A DNA stretch of 64,000 nucleotides from Datnioides undecimradiatus. Its lineage: Eukaryota > Chordata > Actinopteri > Lobotiformes > Datnioididae. The translations under genes and the position numbers were made by a program. Location: positions 3,734,501-3,798,500 of the forward strand of contig WARS01000026.1 in NCBI GenBank assembly GCA_008933995.1, in the 5' to 3' direction. The notes under the pieces are model-generated. The model made no database searches. It was not told where the DNA came from and worked only from the letters and a program-made list of their open reading frames with translations. Positions within the stretch are counted from its first letter, which is position 1, and each line of letters begins with the position of its first letter. Of the stretch, positions 35,401 through 64,000 are shown piece by piece.

Positions 35401-35534
35401 AGTACTATGATCATGTGACACACCCATATGCATACATGCATACATACAAAAACCCAAAGCACATCTGTAACTTTTCATTCTGTTCCCAACAGCTTGCCAG
35501 TGAGCCATCAGGCATGTACAACGGCCGCTACTAA
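26406..35534 (+). CDS. eps8l3: EPS8-like 3, PTB-SH3 adaptor protein
   Basis: Coding exons: 26406-26436, 26523-26587, 26683-26841, 29073-29222, 29449-29534, 29640-29734, 30200-30324, 30485-30605, 30689-30768, 30905-30979, 31068-31213, 31777-31918, 32332-32378, 32507-32600, 34877-34981, 35075-35163, 35265-35397, 35493-35534. They give 594 residues (human EPS8L3 is 593). About 20-150 is the PTB domain (RKEYSDTL, RVEHLFTCKL, LLLSDIETK, LFQC-like FMFQCEE). A lysine run at 267-276 and a Pro-rich linker (DSPPPPTT) follow. About 447-499 is the SH3 domain (DGFTARNNQELS, RQWWLVRN). The C-terminal part (VKAWLEYKGFS onward) is the SAM-like effector end. EPS8 proteins couple receptors to actin through SOS1/ABI1. 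The start matches human MSRPS as MLRPS. Exon 2 has two possible acceptors. Confidence 0.95.
27180..27840 (-). mobile_element. Decayed LINE fragment, C-terminal part of the reverse-transcriptase ORF
   Basis: Read on the minus strand, the translation shows recognisable blocks of the end of a fish LINE reverse-transcriptase protein. They are GSWMKDLH, LFLRIKSYSP, NYGDVIYRHPATSTLHTLD, MFITSDGYKSHHCILSDKV, then in another frame SLTERHSNHWYLSI. In intact elements these correspond to the segment with LDYGDVIY and FITGDGYxTHHC. At least one stop and frameshifts make it non-functional. It lies antisense in the eps8l3 intron 26842-29072. The intact catalytic YxDD region is not present. The LINE clade was not determined. 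Confidence 0.75.
32601..34876 (+). other. Large eps8l3 intron just before the exon finishing the SH3 domain
   Basis: A 2.3-kb intron splitting the SH3-coding sequence. Its central part (about 33380-34480) has higher GC and a different texture from the AT-rich flanks, which suggests inserted repeat DNA. A minus-strand TATA-like site is at 34281-34287. No protein-coding remnant was recognised. Confidence 0.45.
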
Positions 35535-36287
35535 AGAACCTTCTTCACTGCCTCTTCTTTCATTTTCTCCTGAATTTTCATCCACAGATCAAAACCTGAA
35601 ATGACTGAAGTCTAATATTGTAATATAATAAATTATCTTTTGGCTGCTGTCAGCATCTATGTTATTTAAGACAAAGCAAATTAGACACTTATGTTGTATC
35701 TTTTAGCTCATCACCAGCAGCAATATAGTTAATTTACTCAGAAGTTAATTTTTAATTTAATGTACTTATAGATATTTCAGGTAAATTGTGTACAGTCTTC
35801 CCTATTGTGATTAAACTAAATATCTATGTAAATTACAGTTGTACTGATTTAATATCAGTACAGGCTGTTCTGCTGTATTAACTTATACCTTTCAATATTT
35901 TGTTTTAACTGATTCTTAAATGTCATGGTTTATACAGAAAGGGATGATGAAATTGAAACTGAAAGATACGTCAGTACAATATTTTCTTTAATCTGTCCAA
36001 AAAAATTTGTTTCAGATGTCACAAAGAAATTAAGTGCTTTAATTCAAATTAAAGTTTCTACTGATCTTCATATAATTGGTACAAACTTGGATTTCTTTTT
36101 AAACAATTCAACTAAATATGGTAGAACTGGTACGCAAATATATGGACCAATAAAAGAACATGAAACCTAGACAACCACTCTGCTAACGGGATATAAAAAG
36201 ACAGACCAACTTTTCTCTAGTCCCAATTTTACGAGTTATTGAAATGATTATCATCAGCGTATCTGGAGGTGTAAAATGGATTGTCCT
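35535..36287. other. Convergent 3' ends of eps8l3 and gstm
   Basis: The two genes are transcribed toward each other. The eps8l3 polyadenylation signal AATAAA is at 35627-35632, 93 bases past its stop. No clear AATAAA was found for the minus-strand gstm transcript. Otherwise this is AT-rich spacer. Confidence 0.6.
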
Positions 36288-39192
36288 TTACTCTTTCTTG
36301 TTGCCCCACTTGGCCATCTTGTTGTTGACAGGAGTCTTTATGAATCTGTCTGACTTCATGTAGGCAGCAATCTTCTCCAGAGCCTGTGATGAGATTTTAT
36401 TATACACAGACATTGTGACTATTAATGGAGGACCAGCATAGACATTATTTAGATCGACATCACACTGAAACATACAGGAAGACAAAAAGTGCCAGACTAA
36501 GTGATTTGTTAAAAGCAGTTTGCAGTGGTGTGCTGTTTGTATCTGGCAAACAAACAGTTGCTGCTCTCACCTCAAATCGGTCTAAAAGATCTCTCAGGTT
36601 CTTGAAGTCATCAAGGCACGCAGGGTGGAACATCCTGTGCTGATCCAACAGCTCATACATAATGAAGTCCACAAATGTGATCTGTTGTACAGAAAAAGTT
36701 ATCAAGAAACATGTTGAGAGCAAAAAAAGGCTCAACCTAGACTCTAAAACTGCACTGATAACTACTTTTATATGATCAATCAATGTAATGGGATAGAGGT
36801 TGCTTACCGAATCATCAACCAACCCTGCAGATCTCTCAGCTCTAGGAAGCTTTACAAGCTCATTATTCTGTTTTTTTTAACCAGCAGACCTATATCCTAT
36901 AGACCTCATCGGCTCAAATCAGCAGTATTTCCTGCAACAGCTATAATAAATCTACTGTGTGCTGCCTGCCCACATCAGTGAGCATGTGGCAGCTCGAACC
37001 AGTTGCACTGTTCAACAACACGAAATATTAGCAAATGTGCTAATGTTGTTTCATATAACTGGGAAACAGGCAATGGCCTGCTTACACCATATCACCATAT
37101 CAATTTCATAAGGTCTTAACATGCCAAATCTATCACATACCTTGTCACCAGCAAACCACTTCCTGTCTCCCAAGAAATTTGAGAACGCCTTGAGTACACT
37201 TGGCAGTGCCTCAATGTAGCCTGGCTTCAGCTTGTCCTGATGACAGAGAGGTGTTTGCATTAATGGTGATGTAAAATGACACATTCACTGTTAAACTTAA
37301 ACTTTTACTGTAGTACTCACAAAGTCTGTGTAGCACAGCCTCACAAAGCCATTTCTGAAGTCCATCGCCTGGTTCTCCATGATGTCCACACGGATCATCT
37401 CATCCTCCGTCTCTCCACCTGTGATCAGATTTATTAAGACACTGAAGGTATGAAAAAAGTAAATACGTTAAATCATTTTTTTATGTTAACAATGAATGAA
37501 TATTCAAATATTCATAGATGGAAATATTAATATGAACACTATACTTACACATATTGTGCTTGCGAGCAATATATCTCATGATAGCATTGCTCTGCACTAT
37601 CTTCCTGTCCCCATCCACCAAGTAGGGCAGCTACAATAAGATGTTAATCACAATATCATAATTAGTTTATGTTTTACACTTGCTCACTTTACACTTAAAT
37701 TATTGATCACAAGTTAAACTCTCTTCCAAAACAGTTATAACTCCCTTACATTGGGAAACTCCATTCCAAGGTTGAACTTCTCATCAAACCAGCAGCTCTT
37801 GTCATAGTTTGGAGCTAATGTGAGATAAAAAAATAAAAAATAATAAAAAATTAGGATTTAATGATTAAGTGGGCATGTTGTCTGTATGATTATGCTTCCT
37901 CTTTGGTTAGCTGGACAGGCAAGTCACCTTCACCACAGACGTAAAACTTGTCCTCATACTTGGTGTCAGTGTACTCCAGCAACAGGCGGACAGGCTGAGC
38001 GAGCTTGAGAAATAGGAGAGAAGTTGATGATATTTCAGCTTCTTAAACACACTTGGGTTCATGAGACATGACGTTCAACACACTGATGTCAGCAAATGAC
38101 ATGCATTCACAATTTGTCTCTACTATGTGCAATTTTCACATCAGGTCTACAACCCTCCCCTTTATGATAACTTACAGACCTTATATTCATCATGTATTAA
38201 TGTGCTTAAGGTCTCATGAAAAGAACATTTGTTTGTGTATGTGATCAGCAGACTGCTGTTGAAGTTGACTTCAGTTCATTAATTTGGCTTTTAGGGGATA
38301 AAGATAAAATTAAAGTAAATACATTTTTGATAGTGTTAGGGTCAAAATTGACTTTATTTTGTTATCAGTTGTGCTGTTCTTGTGTACTTTGTGTCATGCA
38401 CAATAACATTAAAGTGATTTAAAGAATTCAAAATACAAAAGACTCGCAGCATCTTCTCAAATGTGAAGTCTCGTTCACTTTGCTTTAACACAATTTTAAC
38501 AAAAGAAGTTTTATTTGTTTATCAACTATAATGAATGAGTAATTTTAAAATGACATTTATTTAGGCTCTAGTGACTGGAGGGGGTGAATTCGCATCACTT
38601 TTTCATTTTGAAGAGTAGCTGCTTATTGTAAACGGTGAATTTTGAAACAGTTAAAAATCGGTGGTTGATTGCAAGTAAGCTTATAGTTTACCAGTTAGAG
38701 TCTTGACCTTTGACCTTCAAAGAACAATTGAACTGGGTACACACAAGTCCCGGATTTCTGACAACAGATGCTGGTTTTACGTTAAACTACTGGTTTTCAG
38801 TCGCTTGGTAACGATAACATTCTAGCTAACATTCAGCTAACGTTAACGCTCAGCTAACGTTAGCCACAGAGACATTATGTCTAATTTAGATATGGAAGGC
38901 GTTGCTAACGTTAACTAACGATAACATTTTGAGCACGTGTACCCTGGTGTCTCATAATAAATTTACCGTACGTGGCTCTGTCAGCACGTATTGCACTATT
39001 ATAAAACACACTAACACTTTTGAGTATTAATTTAGACATCAGAGTTTGACAGACAGCGACACGGTTCGTTGTGAACATGCCGCGGTGGTAGTCCACCGGC
39101 TGCCCCTTAACAGCTACAGTGCTGCAAACAACAACAAAGAAGACGGGTGAACTTACCCCACGGATATCCCAATAAGCCAGTTTCATTGTCAT
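36288..39192 (-). CDS. gstm: Mu-class glutathione S-transferase
   Basis: Coding exons in transcript order: 39192-39157, 38003-37928, 37814-37750, 37630-37549, 37418-37321, 37236-37141, 36681-36571, 36383-36288. The eight-exon layout is that of vertebrate GSTM genes and gives 219 residues (family about 218). The N-terminal thioredoxin-like domain has the mu signature KLAYWDIRG with catalytic Tyr7, then [25 protein letters not shown] and [13 protein letters not shown], which hold the glutathione site. The all-helical C-terminal domain contains [24 protein letters not shown] and [14 protein letters not shown]. It is a cytosolic dimer that conjugates glutathione to electrophiles. Only one mu gene lies here, where mammals have a tandem cluster. 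Intron 1 carries the GCTAACGTTAGC palindromes. Confidence 0.97.
38836..38915. repeat. Cluster of GCTAACGTTA palindromic motifs in gstm intron 1
   Basis: Three copies within 80 bases: GCTAACGTTAAC at 836-847, the perfect palindrome GCTAACGTTAGC at 853-864, and GCTAACGTTAAC at 904-915 (all plus 38000). Related TCTAGCTAAC and CTAACGATAAC pieces lie at the edges. A single perfect copy is at 17668. Confidence 0.85.
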
Positions 39193-39300
39193 TTTGTATC
39201 ACTTTGCGAGACCTAATGTGACCGACCGAGACTTCTGCAGCTGGGAAAGAGCTGGTCAGAGAGGGAGGGAGGGTGGAGCGAAGAAGGTGGGCGGGGTGAA
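39193..39300 (-). promoter_or_regulatory. gstm proximal promoter with GC box
   Basis: Immediately upstream of the gstm start on the minus strand. It includes a GGGAGGGAGGG purine tract (about 39262-39273) and an Sp1-type GC box GGGCGGGG at 39289-39296. No TATA box is seen. Confidence 0.5.
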
Positions 39301-42300
39301 CCGAGGCAGTTAAAGCCTCTGAACCGACTCTTTTGTTTGTTTCTTATGTAACATCTGACCTGTAGTGTGTGAATATGAATGCACTAATCTTTTCGGTAGT
39401 TATGCTTCATATATCAACCTGGACATGATATTAGGAAATGTATTTGACTGACACGAAGTATTGTGTGTGGAAACCCCTGTTATTTCCCTGAGTCATGCAG
39501 GAAGATTTTGAAAAAATATTTGATGAGTCATCGAGATAACGTCTCAGTTGTTAAAGTAATTGAGATAACAAATAAAAGGTCCATTTTGATCTTGGAGATG
39601 GAAAAACAACACCAGCCCCAGAGCGACACAGTTGAAAGCTCTGGCGGGAGCTAGGATGCGGCTCTAGAGTGAGGATCTTTTTGTCAAAATGCACTAATGC
39701 ATTGCTGAGTATTACCAATAAATTATCATTTAACTTATAAAGTTTTGAGTGTGTCAGTATAGTGGCATGCAAACAATTACAAAGTGGCGGGGATTAGCCT
39801 TCCCAAAAAGGCAATACAATTAGTAATACTGCAAAAATGCAGTACAGTTACTTATAAATCCAAACACGTCTTTTTCAATCTTTTTTAAAGAATGTAACTC
39901 AGTTCAACTATCACAGTGAATGCAAATCACATGAAGAATGACTCAAACAATTCATTATTAGAATTACTAGCATCTATTCAGTCTCAGTAGATCAACAGTT
40001 GACTGTTGGACTAATCAATTTAGTGTTACCTGATATAAAATTTGCCTACATTTTAAATACAGTTATTTTATAAGATTTACTGTGCAACATGCTGTGCTGG
40101 GCATTTATTTATTGCAACAAGACCCCAATTTGGACGTGCTAATTATGACCTACATTGTAGAGTAATGAGCCCACACAATGCACTCTTTGTTTCACTTCTT
40201 CACTCACTGGCACAAATTTCCACAAATCGGCTAATCATTAACTGCTACATAAATCATGCTTTTTTTAAAAATGCATTATTTTTGTTCTTTGTGACCTATG
40301 ATTTTTCAGATTCAGGAGACATTTATTTGCTTTCTCACACGTAATACTGCAACAATTCAAGCACTCCAATGAACAACATTTATTTTTTTTTGGACACAAT
40401 GTCATGAAATAATATTTCACAGACAGCACATATAATTCTCTGAGAGGGACACATAGTGCTTTTGAATAACAACAATTAGCCCCATGAATAACATCAAACT
40501 GAAGGCAGGAGTTTGAAAACAGTTTGTCAAGTTTGTCAAACTTTCTGTTCTCTAAAAATCAGTTTATTTCATGAATTTGGCACTGGCTGAACTTCTGCAG
40601 GGACCGAAAACTGTGGGAACAGATCATGCATTACTCACTGTACTATGACTCAGAACTGTATTTGAAGTATCTGTGTGTAAAGGACAGATGGTATCAGGTC
40701 AGAGTTACAGTTCAGACTGTCAGAAACAATGTCACAAAATAAGAGTTAGTAGAATACAATGCTACAACTGAGTAGCAGTACTGCACACCAGAAACAAATA
40801 CTAACATGCCTTCATGCAACTGTACTAAATCACTGTAAGGACTGTAAAAAACCCCAGCAACAATATAATACGGACCAGTTGTGGGAAATGTGTTGGTCAT
40901 TACCAGTAGCAGGAATCCTGTGGATGGAGATATTTCAACCAGTTATTCATGAGGTTTGTCCTGTGGATAATTACAGTAGGAAATGTCAACCAAAGAGCCA
41001 TAAAGGATCATGCACCTTTAAGAATTGATTCTGATTATATGTTTAACAAATTATCAATAAAGGCTGTATGGTTTTAGAAATACTAAGGTCATCAGTTGTA
41101 GTTTGGCTCACATACTTCTCCCCTCCAAATCTAAAAGAACATTGTTTTCAAGTAAATTTTTTAAGATTCGGTTGCACCAGGTATTCATCAAGCATGTATG
41201 TGAAGTTGTTACTGAACTTTTGTAACTATCTCACAGTTTCATACTTGTGATCAAGTTGTGCTGGGCAATTAAATCTTAAAAAAGGTTCAGCTAGCACACT
41301 TAGGTAAGTTTGAATTACTTTTTTAACAGTTGGTGCAATCAGCTCCTGGAGGCCCACAGCAGCCAACTAGACTAAAATAAGAACTAATTAAAAAAAAATT
41401 AGACATGATAAATCTCAATTTCTCTGATAACCTTCTATGTGCTAGTGTCTAATCCCTTCAAATAAAGGTGTAAATGTGGTTTCAAAACCAACTCCAATTC
41501 AACATTTGTACATTTCATTGAGCTAAAAGTCAACACATTTTAATGTGTCCATAAATACTGGAATCCATAAAACCCACCATGTGTATGTTTTCAGCTGATG
41601 ATGTCAAACAGCATGAAGTTACAGTGTTTTCACATTTAGTTCTGTAAATAAACCAAACCCAGTCCTCTTAAAGCAGAGCCAATAGTGGTCCAACAGTTGA
41701 GAGACTCAGCTCTTTTTGTGTTCACATCAACAGTTCATTTATAAGAGGACTCATTTCTGTTCTCAGTCCTCAGCATAAATGATACCAGGAACATGACCTC
41801 TGTGTTCCCAACAACAGCTACAGCCCTGCATGCACTTAGAGGCTCTGTAAAAATTCAAAAACTGTTCCAGATTGTCTTCTCAATTTAATCGATCAGTATT
41901 GGATCCATTTTTTGTTTTTAAGTTTTATTAATGGGTTCAGTCATGAATATCAATATTATTTAATGCTTGGAACAGGAAATACAGACTTTGCACAGAAACT
42001 CTGACAAAATGTTGTTGAAAACCATGAAAATATATTAATTTTCAAATAAATAGGTGAAGGGACATCATGAAGTCACGGTGACAAATGAAACAAAAAAAAT
42101 GACTTAGAGAAACTTAAGGAAGAAAACACGTTGGGTACACAGATTGTAGGTCCTCTCTCATACTGCCACAGTACCAACTCTCACAATCTCCTTGTAACAA
42201 AGCTTTTCTCTTTTCACAGGTGTGATATGTTGATATGCAAATCTGTACAAAGTCCTGATGTGAGAACAGGGAATGTTGTGAGAATTTTGTTTGTGTTGTG

Positions 42301-42308
42301 CCTCATGT
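39301..42308. other. Spacer between gstm and ampd2, including ampd2 3' UTR
   Basis: About 3 kb of AT-rich sequence. The right end should be ampd2 3' UTR. A minus-strand AATAAA (TTTATT at 41924-41929) is one candidate end, about 380 bases past the stop. Short reading frames here have no recognisable similarity and no splice support. Confidence 0.5.
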
Positions 42309-59228
<16,920 letters not shown>

Positions 59229-59329
59229 GTTCCCTGGTTGAGTGGTTCAGCTTGGCTTTGGATGGGAAAGAGGAGAGCTGAATGAGTCAGAGCTGCGGAG
59301 GATGAAGCACGGAGAGCTACAGAAAATAA

Positions 59330-59388
59330 GAGAAGGAGGAGAAGGAGAAGGAGGAGGAGGAGGAGGAGGAGGAGAGGAGAGGAGAGAT
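59330..59388. repeat. Polypurine GGA/GAGGA tract upstream of the ampd2 start
   Basis: A mirror-like run of GGA triplets with GAGGA repeats on the plus strand, so CTCCTC-type pyrimidine on the transcript strand. It lies 100-160 bases upstream of the ampd2 start codon and is probably within the 5' UTR or core promoter. Such tracts can form triplex DNA and can bind Sp1/MAZ-like factors. Confidence 0.9.
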
Positions 59389-59601
59389 GTAGCACAGATG
59401 CTGGAAGGTTGCGGGGCTTTGGTTGCAGTCAGCGTAAATGTGTGTCTGTGTGTGTATGTGTGTGCTACGTGCCTGTGAGCAGGGATTTCCAGACTGGTTG
59501 GTCCAGCGTGGGGCTGCAGAGCATCCCTCTGCAGCGAAACAGGTCCCGCCCCCTCTGAAACACTAGTGCCTGGGCTGCAGAGCTGATGATGGAGGCTCCC
59601 T

Positions 59602-59602
59602 T

Positions 59603-59651
<49 letters not shown>
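59602..59651. repeat. Compound (CT)n(CA)n microsatellite
   Basis: About 14 CT units (59602-59629) run directly into about 12 CA units (to 59651), some 375-425 bases upstream of the ampd2 start codon. Confidence 0.97.
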
Positions 59652-59652
<1 letters not shown>

Positions 59653-59909
59653 CAGCACTCCACAGTTCTACTGTTGCCATGACAACCACAAATCTATGAT
59701 TGGGCAAACCAGTGGGGAGAAAAGTTGTTACATAGTAAAATAAATGCTATAAACAAATGTGATAAAATGTTTGTGTGGAGACTTCTGCAAAAACATCAAA
59801 AAGAGTGATAATTATAACACAGAGTCTGTAAGATGCAACTTAAAATACAAAAACACGAGAACTGAGCATACTCATGATACATTTTTAGCTAGCAGTGTGG
59901 CTCTGTAAC

Positions 59910-60220
59910 CACTGCCCATTGATCCAGCAAAAATCTCTTGGATCAATTGTCATGAAATTGTACACAGACGTTCATTGTTCCCAGAGGATGAGCCCAACCA
60001 GCTTTGAACATCAACTGACCTTTCATCTCGTGCAACTATCTGGTCAAAATGTCTTTAACACTTGTGACATTTCCATCAGCCTCAATTGCATATGTTCACT
60101 GTGAAGTAGCACTTGTTAGTGAGCTAACATGCTAAAGTGAGACAGAGAACATGGTAAACATTATACACATCAGTGTGTTAGCATGGTCATTGTAAGGAAG
60201 TTAGCATACTAATGATACCA
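59910..60220. repeat. Fish-type interspersed repeat copy
   Basis: The phrases GATCAATTGTCATGAAATTG, TACACAGACGTTCATTGTTCCC, CATTTCCATCAGCCTCA, GCTAACATGCTAAAGTGAGA, ATGGTAAACATTATAC and TTAGCATGGTCATTGTAAG occur in the same order in a very common repeat of percomorph fish genomes. Typical members carry GCCATGAAATTTGGTACAGACATTCATG in pieces and TTAGCATGCTAAC. This copy is diverged. I cannot name the family with certainty. It has no coding capacity, so it is probably a SINE or other non-autonomous element. Confidence 0.65.
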
Positions 60221-63200
60221 TGTACCCTCTAGCATGTCTTTGGATTGTAAATGATTTTATGATATTCAATAATTGAAACAGTCCAACAGTTGCAAACCTA
60301 AAAATGTCCATGTTATTATGAAATAGGCAAAACAGATTAATCAACTAATCATTTCGCCTTGAATATAACCCCATAAACATACCCTTGATGATCACTGTGT
60401 TGATTGTCCCTCTCTGTGGGCCTTGTCCTAAATGATGACTCCTGCAGAATCATTGGATTATTGTGAAATGAGACTTTAATTTAATTACACTGCCAAAACA
60501 AAGCATGAAAATTTGCTGCACAATTATAAGACTCAAATACTGTCAAGAGTAATTAACACAATATTATTGCTGGATGTGTAGAAATGAATTTATCTTTCCA
60601 CAGACTGAGTCTATAAATGCATTTGGGGGCACAAATGGAAATCAGTCCAACATCCTTCTTTCCTCTCTGCAGGACATATGGGTTTTACATGACAACACCT
60701 CTCTGAATACAGACTAGATGCCTGCTGAAAAATATGACAGTATGATGGAAACCCCACTGATGTAATCTCTTGCAGGAAGATGCACGTCAGTTTCTCTTGT
60801 TTTAAAAATGTAAAAGGACAAACTGGTTGCAAATAGATGACTAACAATGAAGTACGAGATTGTCATCTAATAGGAGCGCTGCGCCAGAGGTGTGTAAACT
60901 GTAGAGCTGGCACCCTCTTGTGGTACTTGAGGGGATGTACTGAATTTGATTGCAGCACAACAACATGCTGCAGTCTGTGGATCTCAGCATGTGATAAGCT
61001 GCTCAGTGACATCATTAACATGGTAGCATGGAGCTCACAGCATTACATAAGGACATGTCTCTTGCATCACATTTGTTGAACCCAGACCTGTGGACTGTGT
61101 TTCACCTTACTGTACAAAATTTTACAGTGTTCATTAAAAATATTCCTATTGTATATATTGTTTGTACTGTATTTTTATATTTTATTGGTAATGTTCAACC
61201 ATTGCACCAATACAAACCAGTACCTTGTATGTGATCACCTGCTTGTCAATAAACCAGTTTACACTAAACACGCAACACTAAACACCAATTTCAAGACACA
61301 TTCAAAGGTCACATAGTACATAGCCTCAGAGTAACTTAAACAAAGTCCACATATAAATGCACAAATTAAAAATAGTTTGTATAATTAATTTATTTTGTAT
61401 GTGAAAAAAATGTTCTTAATATCTGAAGAGCTCCTCTGGATGTATGATTATGAAAAAATGTTTTTTTTAATGTAAGAAATTATTTTCACAAGTTATGAGC
61501 AAGCAGATTTGAGGACTTTGTCTTTCATATGAGCATTATTCTTCTTTTAGAGAGGTTGTGCAGTCCCACACAAACCATTTTACATAATGATGTTATAATA
61601 TTTTAATCATTTTACACAGGGGACAAACTCAAATCACACAAAAAGAAAACAAAAACTTAAATCCTTGCATGATTATTACCAACCACCTACACTGACACCC
61701 ACTTCAAAAAGCTGTTTTGTGACTTGTACACACATTGTCTCATTATCCTCAAATGACTGAGCAGAAGAGTCCAGTTTCATTAGTGTCCAGGATGTTTGTG
61801 TAAATGTCTTTAATGACAAGAGAAGGAGACAGTTTGGATTCATGTCACAGAATCACTAAACAAAACATGACCCAACATGTTAAACAAGGCAAATATCAAT
61901 CTAATATACTGACAAGGTGAAAACATAAAACCACAGTTGGTGATAATTAACTGGTCCAAATATGTTTCATATAATTTTGTAATTCTCTGAGGATATTTCA
62001 TGAGGAGATGTGGGTGAGCAGCACAGCTGATCAGGACTGTGGACGGCCAAAGCACAGCTGAATCACACAATGACAGACGTGTAAGTGGATGAATGGGGAC
62101 CAGGAGTCTGATGCAGTCTGCTCTCTAAGTTGCTCTAACTTCTTTTCACTTGTTGCCACTAAAGTTAATCTGTCTGTGGTTAATCCCTCTTCAGCTGCAG
62201 GAAATTATATGTTGACCTTGAACACACAGCTTCCTCCTGCGGCAAAGACACATCTATACATGCAGCCATTGAAGAGAACATTAAACGGAAACTTTTGATT
62301 ATGTGCTATTTAATTGACACCTTGGGTACACTGCACGCAGTAGATGGAAAATCCATTACAGCACATAAACATAGACACACATTTAACATCGTGATGTTTT
62401 GGGGTTGTGTGAAGTACCAGGAGGAATAAAGATTAAAAAACAGAGAGAGTGACAAAAACACACTTATCATTCTAGCACAATTATTGCATTTTGCAAAAGT
62501 AAAGTAAATTCATGACTTTTCATTGTAAAATATCTGCAACATTTTAATTTCTTGAACTTTTACTCCCTATTATCTGTTTTCCATTTACGATTAGCATCTT
62601 TATTTGTTAAGATTTTTATTTAAAAATACTGCTGATAATCACTTAGACAAATCTGTAAACACAGGCTAAACTGAAAAAAGAATACATAGGATAAATCTTT
62701 TTATTTTTTATTTATGATGCATATAGAAAAATAAATCCCAGAAAACTCTACTTTGAACACTCATTTGTCTCACTCCATTACTCTTCTTATTTTGACCTTA
62801 TTTTAGCTCAGAAGTTCTGCTGATATTTTACACGTCACACAAATAGTGAGAAAGTATTCATTTATCTGTGTAATACATAATTAGAAGTGATTGCGAAAAG
62901 AATACAGCAACTTTTTTGTGTTCACAAAATGTTACCTAGATATTTAAATTTTGTCAACACATCTAACATAAACAAACATATAGATGTTTGGTTTTTCTCT
63001 TGTTCTTTATGTGACATGTATGCCAACATTTAGCATAAACAATGAGTGTTATTATATATTTTTTGAACATTGGAATAAAATCTACCAAAAAACCAGTCAT
63101 GTTTTCTAATAAAAGTCTTTTTACATTCTTAAATGTTAAAACTGGAAAATATCTGGGGGAGTTACAAGATGTTTTGTGTGAATGGATTAATGGCGAGTGT

Positions 63201-64000
63201 CACAACATGTGTAGTTTGGTGTCACCCAGGTTCCCCATGTGTCGTCACCAGTGGGAGTTCACTTATTTATTTTGCAGACTTGTGGAAAAGCTTGTAGACT
63301 AAACCACATGAGCTCATCAGAGGCTGGGAACCTCCTGTAACAGAGCCTGCAGAGGATTTAGAGAGGAGCATCACCACACGTCACACACCCGGGAAAGTAA
63401 AGAGGATTCATTTGTATCCTGATCAAACATAAATTCATGTTCTCAGAGGAATTATTGGGTGTCACCAAGGTTTTAAGGAAATACTACTGATTTAAACCTC
63501 TTTTTGATTCATTATTTGCGTACCTGATTTGATGTTTGTTGTGTGGTCTCCCAGAAGTCCAAGATTTAAGCAGCAGTATATAGTCTTTCTTGTGCATTTA
63601 TGGCTGTAATGGGGGTATTTATGAATTAGTGATTGTTTCCTGTGATCAAAACTGTTGATGAAGATCAGCGGGCCTCCAGCCTGACCTACTTGAGCAAATA
63701 AATATGAAGAAAAGCAGCATTCTTTTTTGGCCTGTCTGCTTATGATGTACAGTATTATGTTGCTAAAAACACACCCGCTCAGTTCCCCTGCTCTCCATTG
63801 CACCCACCACCCAAAAAGACCAGGGGCTAACACAGTTAAGCCCCTGCCTCTCGGGTTGATCTGAGGCTCTGCGGGTAATCTTGTCAACAGATCAGAGATG
63901 CAGGGACTGAGCACAAAGTGGGGCTACGCCAGCCTCCACCCTAATGGGATTGGCCACCATCACTAGATGTGCTACTGCGATTAGCCTGCTTGGAAGCGTT
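60221..64000. other. Gene-poor DNA upstream of ampd2
   Basis: About 3.8 kb with scattered short reading frames and AT-rich blocks. I see no exon set, RNA gene or clear repeat. The longest frame (minus strand, 63492-63914, 140 codons) has unremarkable composition and no recognisable motif. Confidence 0.5.

Noticed and set aside
59247-59663. 138-codon frame rich in Pro and Arg-Glu repeats
   Set aside because: It is a translation of the GGA and CT/CA simple repeats, not a gene.
63492-63914. 140-codon minus-strand open frame near the right edge
   Set aside because: No recognisable motif, no splice or promoter support, and mixed composition typical of chance open sequence.

Overview
The window is vertebrate nuclear DNA, almost certainly from a teleost fish. 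It has multi-exon genes with GT-AG introns, AT-rich spacers, microsatellites, a fish-type interspersed repeat and a decayed LINE fragment. Every named gene has a clear vertebrate counterpart. I found no operon, CRISPR array, prophage or other bacterial feature, and no new multi-gene system. Protein identities come from recalled family sequences and visible motifs, not from a database search.

Layout. 1-1110: possible 3' end of a plus-strand membrane protein gene, only partly in the window. 2997-5842 (-): emerin-type LEM-domain gene (emd). 6875-9484 (-): an unrecognised, very acidic 715-residue protein with a C-terminal membrane anchor. 10113-12454 (-): secreted DNase I family gene closest to DNASE1L1. 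14099-19430 (-): coiled-coil, tail-anchored TRAF3IP3-like gene. 21154-24515 (+): atp5pb, the mitochondrial ATP synthase peripheral-stalk subunit b. 26406-35534 (+): eps8l3, a PTB-SH3 adaptor. 36288-39192 (-): mu-class glutathione transferase. 42309-59228 (-): ampd2, AMP deaminase, with a first intron of about 10.8 kb. 59229-64000: its promoter side and gene-poor DNA holding an interspersed repeat.

I rebuilt the exon structure of eight genes by joining splice sites in phase. All eight give uninterrupted proteins of plausible length: 167, 715, 295, 588, 252, 594, 219 and 827 residues. The genes do not form one pathway. What links them is synteny. The order ampd2-gstm-eps8l3 with these relative orientations matches human 1p13.3, where ATP5PB is also on 1p13. 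EMD and DNASE1L1 are close together on human Xq28. The TRAF3IP3-like gene (human 1q32) lies between the two blocks.

The points most worth a second look are the unidentified acidic membrane protein with a KVKF motif, a KDEL-like C-terminus on the DNase, a GC-AG intron and repeated [VI]Q[TS]E motifs in the TRAF3IP3-like gene, an ambiguous second acceptor in eps8l3, and a LINE relic in an eps8l3 intron.
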